This document shows, in pieces, positions 51,875-61,535 of a stretch of DNA of 64,000 nt. The DNA is from Sphingobacteriaceae bacterium (lineage in GTDB: Bacteria > Bacteroidota > Bacteroidia > B-17B0 > Aurantibacillaceae). Made by a program: the position numbers and the translations under genes. The stretch spans positions 186,001-250,000 of the forward strand of contig JADJLA010000018.1 of the NCBI GenBank assembly GCA_016705695.1, read 5' to 3'. Every line of letters begins with the position of its first letter. Positions within the stretch are counted from its first letter, which is position 1. The notes beneath the pieces were generated by a model. That model saw nothing but the letters and a program-made list of their open reading frames with translations, did no database searches and was not told the DNA's origin.

Positions 51875-53533
51875 TTAGTTAGAGCTCAAAAGATCTTTGG
51901 CGTTTTTAATGGCCGATTCGGTTGGTTTCCCAGTGCTTAGCATTTTAGCGATCTCAACCGTTCGATCATCTTTACTTAAAACCTTAATAAATGATCGCGT
52001 TTTATCTTTATCGTCGTTCTTGTAAACAAATAAATGATGTTGTCCCTTACTTGCAATTTGGGGTAGGTGAGTAATGCTGATCACTTGCATGTTTCCTGCC
52101 ATTTGCGAAAAGATATTTCCCATTTTATTGGCAACATCACCGCTTATACCTGTATCTATCTCATCAAAAATAATGGTTGGTAAAGCGCGTTTTTGCGCTA
52201 ACACCGATTTTAAACTTAACATCAAACGCGACATTTCTCCGCCCGAAGCAACCTTGTGCAGCTCTTTAAATTCCCCACCTTTATTTGCCGAGAATAAAAA
52301 AGAAATTTCATCAATTCCCGAAGGACTCAACTCTTCTTTGGTTTTTAATTCAATTTTGAATTTGGCGTTTTCCATCGACAGATCGTTCAAAATAGCATCA
52401 ATGCTTTTTTCAATTCCGCCAATTGACTTTTTGCGCTTGTTGCTAATATCGTTTGCCTGTTTTTTACAAGAAGCTTCTACTTTGCTAATTTCCTTCTTCA
52501 GCTTTTCAATCTCTACTTCCAGGCTACTGAATAATTGTAATTTCCCCCCTATCTCATCCTTTATCTTTAATAATTCTGAAATAGAATTAACCGAATGCTT
52601 TTTCAAAAGGCGATTGATCTTATCCAGTTTTTCGTTAATGTCATTTAACCTCTCAGGATCAAACGATAACTTTCCCTCTTCGTTTTCCAGTTCGTTGTAA
52701 ACATCTTTTAATTCAATATGCGAGGCGTTGATGCGATCAAACAATTCTTTGTAAGTAGTATTGAATTTTGTGATGGACTGTAATTGTTGTTTTAACTGTG
52801 CAATACCCGAAAGCAAATTACTTTCTCCACCGCCCAAATTCGCAGCGGTTTTTGATAAAGCCGATTTAATGAACTCGGCATTCTCCATGGTCTCACTTTC
52901 TTCTTCCAGTTTCTTTACATCGTTCTCATCCAATTCAAATTCGTTAAGCTCATTAAATAAAAACTGATAGTAGTCAAGATCTTTCTTTGCTTGTTTCTCT
53001 TTGGATTCTAATTCTTCTAATTGCTTTTTGTTTTCTTGCAATTGCTTGAACGACTTTTTATATAATTCAAAATCATGTGTTGTTCCTGCAAAAGAATCTA
53101 TCAGTTGTAGTTGAAATTTTGTTTGATTCAACAATAAAGTTTGATGTTGTGAATGCACATCAATTAAACTGTCGGCAATTTCTTTGAGCACGGTTAAATT
53201 AACCGGACTATCATTAATAAACGACCGTGATTTTCCTTCTCCATTAATTTCACGCCTTAAAATCACCAGATTTTCGAAATCTAGCCCATTTTTAACAAAA
53301 AAATCGCTCAAATCGTAGTTTTTTGCCTCAAATTCGGCCTCAATCACGCATTTTTTGGCTTTATTTTGAAGCGAGCCCGCATCGGCCCGGTTACCTAAAG
53401 CTAAACCCAGGGCCTCTAAAAAAATAGATTTACCTGCCCCGGTTTCCCCGGTGATCACGGTTAAAGAACCCGGGAAACTCACGTCCAGCTCCTCTATCAG
53501 AGCATAATTACTTATATATAGGCGCTTTAGCAC
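51875..53533 (-). CDS. recN: DNA repair protein RecN
   Basis: RecN is an SMC-like ATPase that acts early in double-strand break repair. 552 aa: Walker A GETGAGKSIFLEALG near the N-terminus, long coiled coils (about 150-380, for example KKLEEESETMENAEF and LKKEISKVEASCKKQANDISNKRKK), the signature VASGGEMSRLMLSLKSVLA and Walker B IIFDEIDTGISGDVA. Full length and intact. Confidence 0.97.
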   Translation of the reverse strand: MLKRLYISNYALIEELDVSFPGSLTVITGETGAGKSIFLEALGLALGNRADAGSLQNKAKKCVIEAEFEAKNYDLSDFFVKNGLDFENLVILRREINGEGKSRSFINDSPVNLTVLKEIADSLIDVHSQHQTLLLNQTKFQLQLIDSFAGTTHDFELYKKSFKQLQENKKQLEELESKEKQAKKDLDYYQFLFNELNEFELDENDVKKLEEESETMENAEFIKSALSKTAANLGGGESNLLSGIAQLKQQLQSITKFNTTYKELFDRINASHIELKDVYNELENEEGKLSFDPERLNDINEKLDKINRLLKKHSVNSISELLKIKDEIGGKLQLFSSLEVEIEKLKKEISKVEASCKKQANDISNKRKKSIGGIEKSIDAILNDLSMENAKFKIELKTKEELSPSGIDEISFLFSANKGGEFKELHKVASGGEMSRLMLSLKSVLAQKRALPTIIFDEIDTGISGDVANKMGNIFSQMAGNMQVISITHLPQIASKGQHHLFVYKNDDKDKTRSFIKVLSKDDRTVEIAKMLSTGKPTESAIKNAKDLLSSN

Positions 53534-53743
53534 TTAACTAAGGTCGGCTTTTTATGTCAAACGTTAAAAATATATTTTCAACACCCAACCAGCTTGCCCC
53601 AGGCAGCGTATTGTCTATTAATGAGTCTATATAGTATACCGCTTACTCAATATTTTAAAACACTTACTCAATTATAACGACCACTTATCTAAATCAACCA
53701 ACCTAACAAACTAACGCTGCGTATTAAATAGAAACAAACACAC

Positions 53744-54610
53744 ATGAGACAGTTAAAGATAACCAAACAAATTACTAACCGCGAAACGGCTTCGTTGGAT
53801 ATGTACTTGCAAGACATTGCAAGAGTGGAGTTGATCACTGCCGATGAGGAAGTTGTGTTAGCGAAAAAAATTCGCGACGGGGACCAGCGTGCACTAGATA
53901 AATTAGTAAAAGCAAACTTACGCTTCGTAGTATCTGTAAGTAAACAATATCAAAATCAAGGCTTAAGTTTACCCGATCTTATTAATGAAGGAAACTTAGG
54001 TTTAATAAAAGCAGCACAACGTTTTGATGAAACGCGTGGATTTAAATTCATCTCTTATGCTGTGTGGTGGATCCGCCAAAGTATATTACAAGCTTTAGCA
54101 GAACAAAGCAGAATTGTACGCTTGCCATTGAATAAAATTGGTGCGATCAATAAAATCAATAAAACATTTTCAAAACTTGAACAACAATTAGAGCGCGAGC
54201 CAAGCTTTCACGAAATAAGTGAGCAAATGGACCTGTTGCCTGAGGATATTCAAGATATTTTACGCAATAGTAATCGTCACATGAGCATGGATGCGCCATT
54301 AAGTTTTGGTGAAGATGCAGGAAACATGTACGACCTGATGGAAAATGATGCCGCACATAAACCCGACAGAGGATTATTGACCGAGAGCTTAAAACAAGAA
54401 ATCGACAGAGCATTATCTACCTTAACCGGAAGAGAAGCAGATGTAGTAAAATTATTTTTTGGATTAGCAGGCACTCACGCACATACGCTTGAAGAAATTG
54501 GAGAGAAATTCGAATTGACCCGCGAACGTGTTCGACAAATAAAAGAAAAAGCCGTTCGTCGCCTTAAACATGGCAGCCGCAGCAAACTTTTGAAAGCGTA
54601 CTTAGGTTAA
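53744..54610 (+). CDS. rpoD: Primary RNA polymerase sigma factor RpoD (Bacteroidota type)
   Basis: A 288-aa sigma-70 factor that lacks region 1.1, as is usual for the main sigma factor of Bacteroidota. Region 1.2 (ASLDMYLQDIARVELITADEEVVLA), region 2 (NLRFVVSVSKQYQNQGLSLPDLINEGNLGLIKAAQRFDETRGFKFISYAVWWIRQSILQAL), region 3 and region 4 with the -33-recognising helix (HTLEEIGEKFELTRERVRQIKEKAVRRL) are complete. This is the factor expected to read the TTTG/TAnnTTTG promoters found in this window. Upstream is a 210-bp gap with two CTTACTCAAT copies. Confidence 0.97.
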   Translation: MRQLKITKQITNRETASLDMYLQDIARVELITADEEVVLAKKIRDGDQRALDKLVKANLRFVVSVSKQYQNQGLSLPDLINEGNLGLIKAAQRFDETRGFKFISYAVWWIRQSILQALAEQSRIVRLPLNKIGAINKINKTFSKLEQQLEREPSFHEISEQMDLLPEDIQDILRNSNRHMSMDAPLSFGEDAGNMYDLMENDAAHKPDRGLLTESLKQEIDRALSTLTGREADVVKLFFGLAGTHAHTLEEIGEKFELTRERVRQIKEKAVRRLKHGSRSKLLKAYLG

Positions 54611-54633
54611 TACTCTGCATATAAGTTCTATAA

Positions 54634-54660
54634 TCCCGATAGATATCGGGAGTGTTTTTT
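54634..54660 (+). terminator. First terminator behind rpoD, made from the 18-bp palindrome
   Basis: TCCCGATAGATATCGGGA is followed by GTGTTTTTT. It is the one-base variant of the palindrome found at 3342 and 51843, here in the position of an intrinsic terminator. Confidence 0.65.
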
Positions 54661-54691
54661 ACTTCGTTCTTTGTTCTAGTTAGTTAGTGAA

Positions 54692-54731
54692 GAAAAGCCC
54701 TCTGGTAGTTGTGTTCCGGGGGGCTTTTCGC
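54692..54731 (+). terminator. Second terminator-like hairpin behind rpoD
   Basis: GAAAAGCCC pairs with GGGCTTTTC (9 bp) around a 20-nt loop; the T-run is inside the stem, so efficiency is uncertain. Confidence 0.55.
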
Positions 54732-54753
54732 GTTTATATTATATCCTATTTTA

Positions 54754-54850
54754 ACCACGGAGCGCTTCGCTTCATAGAGTTCACATAGAGTTACACGAAG
54801 CCTGACTTCTCTATGATTCTCTATGAAAAACTCAGCGCGCCTCTATGGTT
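54754..54850. repeat. Nested inverted repeat, CATAGAG family
   Basis: AACCACGGAG and CTCTATGGTT form the outer arms (8 of 10). Inside are two CATAGAG copies (54773-54779, 54784-54790) and two CTCTATG copies (54809-54815, 54819-54825), and in the centre GAAG-CCTGA-CTTC. A hairpin AGCG-CTT-CGCT (54761-54771) lies next to the left arm, in the same relative position as in the elements at 25451 and 44098. Confidence 0.7.
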
Positions 54851-54948
54851 TCTGCATCTATAAAACAACCTTGTTGCTTCTAAAGGCATTTAATACCATT
54901 TTTATCTCTTAAAATTCCCTAAATCCCACCCTTTTACCACTTTCTTTT

Positions 54949-54956
54949 TATCTTTG
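54949..54956 (+). promoter_or_regulatory. -7 box of the AsmA-like gene
   Basis: TATCTTTG matches TAnnTTTG and ends 20 nt before the ATG. Confidence 0.45.
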
Positions 54957-54976
54957 ACTCTCTAAAACAAAATCGC

Positions 54977-57796
54977 ATGGCAGAGTCGAAACCAAAGAAA
55001 TCGTTGATAGGTCGTATTTTTAAATGGACCGGAATTACATTTTTAGTATTGATCATTTTAATAATTGCGGCGCCTTTTATTTTTAAAGATAAAATAGTAT
55101 CAATTGTAAAAGAACAAGCCAATGCAAATCTTAACGCAAAAGTTGATTTTGGAGAATTTGATCTTACATTAATTTCTTCTTTTCCGGATTTTCGTTTTAA
55201 AATTCAAAAAGTAAGCGTCGTAGGCGTTGATGCGTTTGCAGGAGATACATTAGCTTCGATCGGAGAGTTGATAACAGACATAAATTTAAAATCTGTTATC
55301 TCTGGCGATCAATACAAAATAAATTCTATTATCATTGATAAAGCCCGCATTTTAGGAAAAGTTCTTCCTGATGGAAAAGCAAACTGGGATATTGCAAAAG
55401 CAGATTCAACTGCAGCGGCTGTGCCAACCGCAACTTCGGAGCCAAGTAAATTTGCCATGAAGCTCAACGAATTTAAAATTAAGAACGCATACATTGTTTA
55501 CGACGATCAACAAGGAAAAATGTATGGCAAGCTTGACGATTTTAATTATTCGTTGAACGGAGATTTTACACAAGATAATTTTGTGTTGTCGAATTTATTA
55601 GAGATCGCCAAAACAACATTTAAAATGGACGGTGTTCCGTATTTATCAGAAGCAAAAGTAAAATTCAAAGCAGATCTTGATATGGATATGCCAAAGATGA
55701 AATTCACGTTCAAAGAAAATGAATTAAGCTTGAACGATCTTGGTTTTGGTTTTGATGGTTATGTGTCGATGCCTGATACAAACATCGACATGGATCTTAA
55801 ATTCAAAGTAAAACAAGCCGAGTTTAAATCATTACTTTCATTGATTCCCGTTGTTTATAGCAAAGATTTTGCAAGCGTAAAAACAAGCGGAAGTTTGGCA
55901 ATGGATGGTTTTGCAAAGGGAACATACAACGCCAGCAGCATGCCTGCGTTTGCGGTTAATTTAGCGGTAAAAGACGCGATGTTCAAATATCCTTCGCTTC
56001 CAAAATCGGTTAACAACATTAATATTGATGTACATGTGAATAATCCTACGGGAGTTTTAGACGCAACGGTTATAGATGTAAATAAATTCCATGTTGAATT
56101 AGCGGGCAACCCGGTTGATCTTTCGGCGCACGTTACCACACCAATTTCTGATCCAAATTTAAAAGCCGGATTAAAAGGCGTTATTAATTTAGCAAGCGTA
56201 AAAGAATTTGTTCCACTTGAAAAAGGAGATGACCTGAACGGAACAATAAAATCTGATATCAGTGTTGCCGGAAGAATGAGCGCGCTAGAGAAAAAAGATT
56301 TCGATAATTTTAAAGCAGAGGGCTCTTTAGAAATTGAAAAGATGAATTATAAAACATCAACTCTTACTTATGAAGTGTTATTGAACTCAATGGTCTTGAA
56401 ATTCACAAACGAGTATGTTGATCTTCCTAACTTCGATGCAAAACTTGGTAAGAGTGATATACAAGCAAAAGGACGAATTGACAACTTCATGCATTATTTG
56501 TTTAAAGACGAAGCGCTTAAAGGAGGTTTTGCTTTAACTTCAAAAATGATGGATCTGAACGAATTGATGGGTCCGCCAAGTACCGAAACTGCAGCTGCCA
56601 CACCTAGCGCCGCGCCAACATCAACCGATTCGGGCGCTGCTGAAGTTCCTGGAAACATTGATTTTGTTTTGGATTCAAAAATTGACAAGATCCTTTTCCA
56701 AAACATGGTGATCGATAATTTGATCGGAAATATTGTTGTGCGAAACAGCAAAGCAGAAATGACCAACTTAAAAATGAATACCCTTGATGGAACTTTAATT
56801 GTAAATGGATTTTATGAAACTACAAATCCTAAAAAACCAACTACGGGTTTAAACTTGGTGATCGAGAATTTTGATATTCAAAAAACATTCAAAACATTTA
56901 ATACCGTTAAAAAAATTGCACCAGCGGCCGAATATTCAAAAGGAAATTTCAGCGCTACCTTACAAAACTTTAACGTAGCTATGAATGATAAAATGGAACC
57001 GGATCTAAATACAGTAAAGGCCTTCGGAACATTCAAAACAAAAAAAGTGGTTGTTGGTGGCTTTCCTCCTTTTGTAAAACTAGGCGAGGCGCTAAAGATG
57101 GACAAACTAAAAAGCACCGAGGTTACCGACCTGAATTTGAAATACCGAATGGAGAACGGCCGAATTATTTTAGAACCGTTTGATACAAAAATTAGCGGCG
57201 TGAACACAAATATTAGCGGAAGCACCGGCATTGACCAAACTATTGATTACAAATGGAAAATGGATATGCCAAAATCTATGTTTGGCGGAGCAGCTAGCGG
57301 AGCACTTGACGGATTATTGAAAGAGGCAAATTCAAAAGCAGGAACAAATATGGCTGTTGGTGAAAAAATAAAAGTGAACGTATTGTTTGGTGGAACCGCC
57401 ATGAAGCCAACAGTTAAAACAAGTTTAAAAGAAGACACACAAAGCGCCGTTGCAACTGTTACAACAGCGGTAGTAAATAACGCTATTGATAAAGCGGCCG
57501 AAGAAGCCCAAAAAATACTAGACGACGCAAAAGCAAAATGCGATCAAATTAATGCAGAAACGGCAGCAAATGTAGAGAAGCAAAAAACAGACGGTTACGC
57601 AGAAGCAGATAAATTAGTTGAGGCTGCAGGAAATCCAATTGCAAAAATTGCGGCTAAAAAAGCAGCAGAAGCAGCAAAGAAAAAAGTGGATGAGAAATGC
57701 GAGAAGCTGAAAGCAGACGGCGAAGCAAAATGCGCAAAGAATATGGAAGACGCAAAAGCAAGAGCAGCGGCTAAGGCAGCAGAAAGCAAAAAATAA
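54977..57796 (+). CDS. AsmA-family membrane-anchored protein
   Basis: A 939-aa protein with one N-terminal helix (about 13-35) and a large periplasmic beta-rich AsmA/TamB-like part: KDKIVSIVKEQANANLNAKVDFGEFDLTLISSFPDFRFKIQKVSVVG at the start and VPGNIDFVLDSKIDKILFQNMVIDNLIGNIVVRNSKAEMTNLKMNTLDGTLIVNGFY in the middle. Such proteins form grooves that move phospholipids between membranes. Residues about 825-939 are an Ala/Lys/Glu-rich helix (AAEEAQKILDDAKAKCDQINAE ...) which is unusual as an ending for the family. The next gene begins 4 bp after the stop. Confidence 0.88.
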   Translation: MAESKPKKSLIGRIFKWTGITFLVLIILIIAAPFIFKDKIVSIVKEQANANLNAKVDFGEFDLTLISSFPDFRFKIQKVSVVGVDAFAGDTLASIGELITDINLKSVISGDQYKINSIIIDKARILGKVLPDGKANWDIAKADSTAAAVPTATSEPSKFAMKLNEFKIKNAYIVYDDQQGKMYGKLDDFNYSLNGDFTQDNFVLSNLLEIAKTTFKMDGVPYLSEAKVKFKADLDMDMPKMKFTFKENELSLNDLGFGFDGYVSMPDTNIDMDLKFKVKQAEFKSLLSLIPVVYSKDFASVKTSGSLAMDGFAKGTYNASSMPAFAVNLAVKDAMFKYPSLPKSVNNINIDVHVNNPTGVLDATVIDVNKFHVELAGNPVDLSAHVTTPISDPNLKAGLKGVINLASVKEFVPLEKGDDLNGTIKSDISVAGRMSALEKKDFDNFKAEGSLEIEKMNYKTSTLTYEVLLNSMVLKFTNEYVDLPNFDAKLGKSDIQAKGRIDNFMHYLFKDEALKGGFALTSKMMDLNELMGPPSTETAAATPSAAPTSTDSGAAEVPGNIDFVLDSKIDKILFQNMVIDNLIGNIVVRNSKAEMTNLKMNTLDGTLIVNGFYETTNPKKPTTGLNLVIENFDIQKTFKTFNTVKKIAPAAEYSKGNFSATLQNFNVAMNDKMEPDLNTVKAFGTFKTKKVVVGGFPPFVKLGEALKMDKLKSTEVTDLNLKYRMENGRIILEPFDTKISGVNTNISGSTGIDQTIDYKWKMDMPKSMFGGAASGALDGLLKEANSKAGTNMAVGEKIKVNVLFGGTAMKPTVKTSLKEDTQSAVATVTTAVVNNAIDKAAEEAQKILDDAKAKCDQINAETAANVEKQKTDGYAEADKLVEAAGNPIAKIAAKKAAEAAKKKVDEKCEKLKADGEAKCAKNMEDAKARAAAKAAESKK

Positions 57797-57800
57797 ATTG

Positions 57801-59897
57801 ATGAGAAAACTAGTCCTTATAGCACTCGTGCTTTTAAATGTAAATTCATTTTCTCAGATTTTGTTCTCAGAGAGTTTTTCTACGCTTACGTTAAATAGTT
57901 ATACCGCAGCAAACGGCAGCGGTGTTTTTACAATAGCGCCCTCTTCGTTCATTTCTATAAATGATAGCCACAACAATAATGTGGGAACGTTTGTAAATCC
58001 AAATACGCCGTTCAATTATTCGGCCTTAAAAACACAAGGCTGGCTTATTGGTTATAATGCCAACGAAAACGATACTTTTTTAGTTTCAACAAGCTGGTTG
58101 GATTCAACCTCTGTTACTTCTGATAAGTGGATCATTACACCGGCCATTACCGTAAGCTTATCAAATACCGTTTTGCGTTGGAGGGCCATGAGTCCTGATC
58201 CTAATTTTCGCGACGGATACGAAGTTTATACAACAACCGTTACTTCAGTTCCAACAAAAACCGATTTTCCTTTGGGAAATAGAATATTTACACTTGTAGA
58301 CAATAACACAAGCGGAGGAGGGGAGAATGCGCAATGGACAAATCGCTCAGTTTTATTGGATGCGTTTGTTGGACAAACCATTCGTTTTGCTTTTAGAAAT
58401 AACTCAAAAGATCGCTTTCAATTATGGATCGATGATATACAGGTTGCGACCGTTAGCAGTTTAAGAGATGTGGCCATAAATAAAGTAGGAGTAAAAAAAT
58501 ATAATTTGATCAACGTAAACGATTCGGTTCATGTAACATTTACAAATTTGGGATCAACACCAATTACAACCTTAGCGTTGAATTATACATACGGAACATC
58601 AACACCTGTTACCTACACATTCACAAATGCCCTGGGGTGGGGAAACACTTCAGTTAACCGAGTTACTTTTCCGCAAGTCTTTAATTTTACTTCGCTAGGA
58701 ATTTATTCTGTGACCGCTTCGGCAACTGCGATAAACGGACAAGTCCCACAAAATACAGGAGACGATGCGTTAAGCGTTAATGTTACTGCAATAAATTCAA
58801 GCGTTCCCCGTGCAGTTTTAATGGAGAATTTTGTAAGCGCATATGACGGCGACAGTCCAGATGCTCAAGAAAAAGCACAAGCAATTAGTTCATCTTCATT
58901 GATCGTTGTTAATGTGCACGACAACGATACGATGGAAATAGCCGATGCCACATCTTTATTTTTTGATTATAAAAAAAGCAACTCTAGCGCGCTTTTTGAT
59001 CGTTATTATTTTACGGACATAAATAAAGTTTCTGTTTCTAAAAACATGTTTGCCACCAGAAGCGCAAGTCGTATTGCCGCCGTTTCTCCGGCAAGCGTAA
59101 CTATTATAAACAAAACATACAACACAAGCACAAGGCAATTAAGTTTTGATGTGAAGGTTGATTTTGTTGGAGAAGTAAAAGGAGATTATCGCATCAACGC
59201 TTATTTAACCGAAAATAATGTTTATGGAAATCCAAGCGACACAAGCGTAAATGGATACAATCAGTTGAACAATTATTATTCGGTGCCTTGGTCGCCGTAT
59301 TATTTAAAAGGATATTTTTCTAACGCGCACAACTCTTACTTATTGAACGCTTGGCAATACAGGCACCAGAACGTTTTGATAAAAGCATTTGATGGAATGT
59401 ATGGTTTACCGGGAACAATTCCTGTAAACGGAGGCACAACAGGAAACTCGTATTCGCAAACATTTACATTAACACTCCCAACATTAACCACGGGAGTTCA
59501 TCAGTGGATCGAAGACAATATTTATATAGTGGGATTTGTTGCTGAGCTTGGAATAAATGTAAATGAGCGCACTGTTTTAAACGCCGCTAAAGAAAAAATA
59601 ACGGCAAGCGCTGAAGTAATTGGAATTGAAGAAAACCCTTTTCAAGCGATCTCATTTTCGATGTTCCCAAATCCTAATAATGGTGAATTGTACATTTCTT
59701 TATTAGAAAAGCAACTCAATAAAAATTTGGCGATAAGCGTAAAAAACATGATAGGGAGAATGGTGTATTCCGGGAAATTATACAGCACCATGCGCTTAAA
59801 CGAACTTAGCCTTAAAGCTTTGCCTGATGGGGCTTACGTTATAGAAATAGAGCAAAACGGCCACAAAAGCAGCCAAAAATTAATTATTCAGCATTAG
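57801..59897 (+). CDS. Omp28-related / choice-of-anchor-J protein with T9SS signal
   Basis: About 698 aa, exported. Signal peptide; an N-terminal choice-of-anchor-J/MAM-like domain (about 25-220: SESFSTLTLNSYTAANG, DKWIITPAITVSLSNTVLRWRAMSPDPNFRDGYEVYTTT, QTIRFAFRNNSKDRFQLWIDDIQV), an Ig-like spacer, an Omp28-like region (PRAVLMENFVSAYDGDSPDAQEKAQAIS, a thioredoxin-fold-like start) and a type A T9SS sorting domain (MFPNPNNGELYISL ... LPDGAYVIEIEQNG). A TTG at 57798 is an alternative start; the ATG at 57801 is preferred. It is co-directional and 4 bp from the AsmA-like gene. Confidence 0.85.
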   Translation: MRKLVLIALVLLNVNSFSQILFSESFSTLTLNSYTAANGSGVFTIAPSSFISINDSHNNNVGTFVNPNTPFNYSALKTQGWLIGYNANENDTFLVSTSWLDSTSVTSDKWIITPAITVSLSNTVLRWRAMSPDPNFRDGYEVYTTTVTSVPTKTDFPLGNRIFTLVDNNTSGGGENAQWTNRSVLLDAFVGQTIRFAFRNNSKDRFQLWIDDIQVATVSSLRDVAINKVGVKKYNLINVNDSVHVTFTNLGSTPITTLALNYTYGTSTPVTYTFTNALGWGNTSVNRVTFPQVFNFTSLGIYSVTASATAINGQVPQNTGDDALSVNVTAINSSVPRAVLMENFVSAYDGDSPDAQEKAQAISSSSLIVVNVHDNDTMEIADATSLFFDYKKSNSSALFDRYYFTDINKVSVSKNMFATRSASRIAAVSPASVTIINKTYNTSTRQLSFDVKVDFVGEVKGDYRINAYLTENNVYGNPSDTSVNGYNQLNNYYSVPWSPYYLKGYFSNAHNSYLLNAWQYRHQNVLIKAFDGMYGLPGTIPVNGGTTGNSYSQTFTLTLPTLTTGVHQWIEDNIYIVGFVAELGINVNERTVLNAAKEKITASAEVIGIEENPFQAISFSMFPNPNNGELYISLLEKQLNKNLAISVKNMIGRMVYSGKLYSTMRLNELSLKALPDGAYVIEIEQNGHKSSQKLIIQH

Positions 59898-59908
59898 TAA
59901 AAATTTAT

Positions 59909-59916
59909 TAAATTTG
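59909..59916 (+). promoter_or_regulatory. -7 box of tRNA-Leu
   Basis: TAAATTTG matches TAnnTTTG and lies 16 nt before the first base of the tRNA. Confidence 0.45.
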
Positions 59917-59932
59917 TAGCCCTAACAAAAAT

Positions 59933-60013
59933 GCGGGTGTGGCGTAATGGCAGCCGCGCCAGACTTAGGATCTGGTGTTGAAAGACGTGGGGGTTCGAGT
60001 CCCTTCACCCGCA
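59933..60013 (+). tRNA. tRNA-Leu (anticodon TAG)
   Basis: The acceptor stem GCGGGTG pairs with CACCCGC; the anticodon loop CTTAGGA between AGA-type stem arms has anticodon TAG, reading CTA codons. A long variable arm as in Leu tRNAs is present, then the T arm with GGTTCGAGTCC. Discriminator base A at 60013; CCA is not encoded. Confidence 0.93.
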
Positions 60014-60014
60014 C

Positions 60015-60042
60015 AAAAAACAGAGCTCTTGCTCTGTTTTTT
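60015..60042. terminator. Terminator between tRNA-Leu and the convergent GH5 gene
   Basis: AAAAAACAGAGC and GCTCTGTTTTTT form a perfect 12-bp stem around TCTT. Since the stem begins with A6 and ends with T6, it can terminate transcription from both directions. Confidence 0.85.
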
Positions 60043-60045
60043 GCT

Positions 60046-61374
60046 TTATTCCAGGATCACTTTACCGTTACCGATCCGCTGTTTGTTTTCCAAAATGATA
60101 TAGTAATATATTCCGCTCGGCAGACCTTTTGAAATTATATTGTTTTCTTCATGGGAAATTTTTTGAGAATGAATTTTTTCACCCAAACTATTTATTAAAA
60201 CGAACTCGCCATTTTCTACCTTACGAGTTATTTTTAGCGCGAATGTTCCATTACTTGGATTCGGATAAACAAAACTATTTATATTTCCATTTGTGATTTG
60301 AGACAACCCTGTACCAACCGTACTTGTACCGCAACTTCCCAAAACTAAATATTTACTTTTTACAGTTCCAACCGATAAACCATAAATAGGATTATTTACA
60401 ATATCGGAGCCAAATGTTGTAAGGTTTGTAAAGTTACCGGCGGCCGTCATTTGTCTTGCAGCGCAACCATCATTATCCCAGCTCCAAGCAAGCCAGCCTA
60501 ATTTTTTTTGAGTGATGATCTTTAACCAAGGTTTGTAATTTAATGTGTACTGACACATAGTTACATCATCTTGTAAATTTGCAACCTCGCCAAATACAAA
60601 GGGAATGTTTTTTCCTAAGGCATAATTTATTTTAGCTAGGGCTTGAGTAGAGTCGTTCCCCGCATAACTATTCCAATAGGCATGTGCGCTAAATATTAAA
60701 TTATTTACAGGGTCAGCGGCTAACAAAACCTGACCAACATTTGCCAACAGATCCAAATTTGTTCCACATTCCGGCCCATCGATCATTATTGGAACAGTAA
60801 TGCTATTGCTCCTTATGGTATTTACAATTGTACTATATGTATTTGAAAAAGTAGTTTGAGCTGTAGTTGGATTACTTGCCCATGAAACAAAGAGCGCTTC
60901 GTTAGCAATATTTAAAACGATGCTGTGCTTGTATTTATTGATAAGTGTTTTTACAGCGGGCTGCACAAAAAAGTTGCTAAGCGTAACAAGCGCTGTTGCA
61001 TTATTAGCGCAGGTAAGATCGTGTAACTCTACAATGGGGATCATTTTATTTTGAACACACTTTGATAAAGCACTATCTAAATTCACTAAATTATTATATG
61101 TTGCTTGTGGCGTTGGTCCATCGGGCGTTGTAACATACCAAGGCAAGCGCACGCAATTTGCTCCTGAAAGAGCAACTTGATTAATTCGTAATTGCGTTGG
61201 CGACCAACCCCAATTGTAAGGCGCATAATTCACGCCTTTTAAAATAAGCGTGTCGTTACACGGACCTAAAATATATCTTCCGCTCACGTGAATTGTAGTT
61301 ACGGTTTGCGAAAAACTTGAATTATAAATTAAAAAGAATGCAGTAAAGAGCGAACAAAATAATTTTTTTCTCAT
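60046..61374 (-). CDS. GH5-family glycoside hydrolase with T9SS signal
   Basis: About 442 aa from MRKKLFCSLFTAFFLIYNSSFSQ; the open frame extends to 61512 without a signal peptide. The TIM-barrel of GH5 is visible: LKGVNYAPYNWGWSP, GANCVRLPWY, IPIVELHDLT, the acid/base Glu in VLNIANEAL (residue 159), FSAHAYW, and the nucleophile Glu in FVFGEVANL (263). These fit a mannanase- or cellulase-type enzyme. The last 75 residues (VYPNPSNGTFALKI ... LPSGIYYYIILENKQ) are a T9SS type A domain, so it is a secreted polysaccharide-degrading enzyme. Confidence 0.92.
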   Translation of the reverse strand: MRKKLFCSLFTAFFLIYNSSFSQTVTTIHVSGRYILGPCNDTLILKGVNYAPYNWGWSPTQLRINQVALSGANCVRLPWYVTTPDGPTPQATYNNLVNLDSALSKCVQNKMIPIVELHDLTCANNATALVTLSNFFVQPAVKTLINKYKHSIVLNIANEALFVSWASNPTTAQTTFSNTYSTIVNTIRSNSITVPIMIDGPECGTNLDLLANVGQVLLAADPVNNLIFSAHAYWNSYAGNDSTQALAKINYALGKNIPFVFGEVANLQDDVTMCQYTLNYKPWLKIITQKKLGWLAWSWDNDGCAARQMTAAGNFTNLTTFGSDIVNNPIYGLSVGTVKSKYLVLGSCGTSTVGTGLSQITNGNINSFVYPNPSNGTFALKITRKVENGEFVLINSLGEKIHSQKISHEENNIISKGLPSGIYYYIILENKQRIGNGKVILE

Positions 61375-61535
61375 GCGTAAATTTGTTTTATGAGAATAAA
61401 TATACACTTTTCTATGAGAAAAGAAAGTGTTTTCTGGGCCCAGGCCAGGGCCTTTTAACAAAGTTCTCCAGCCCAAAAAGCTTTGTGGGATCAATTTACC
61501 TGTTAATGCCAAACAATTTTTTTTACATTTGCTTC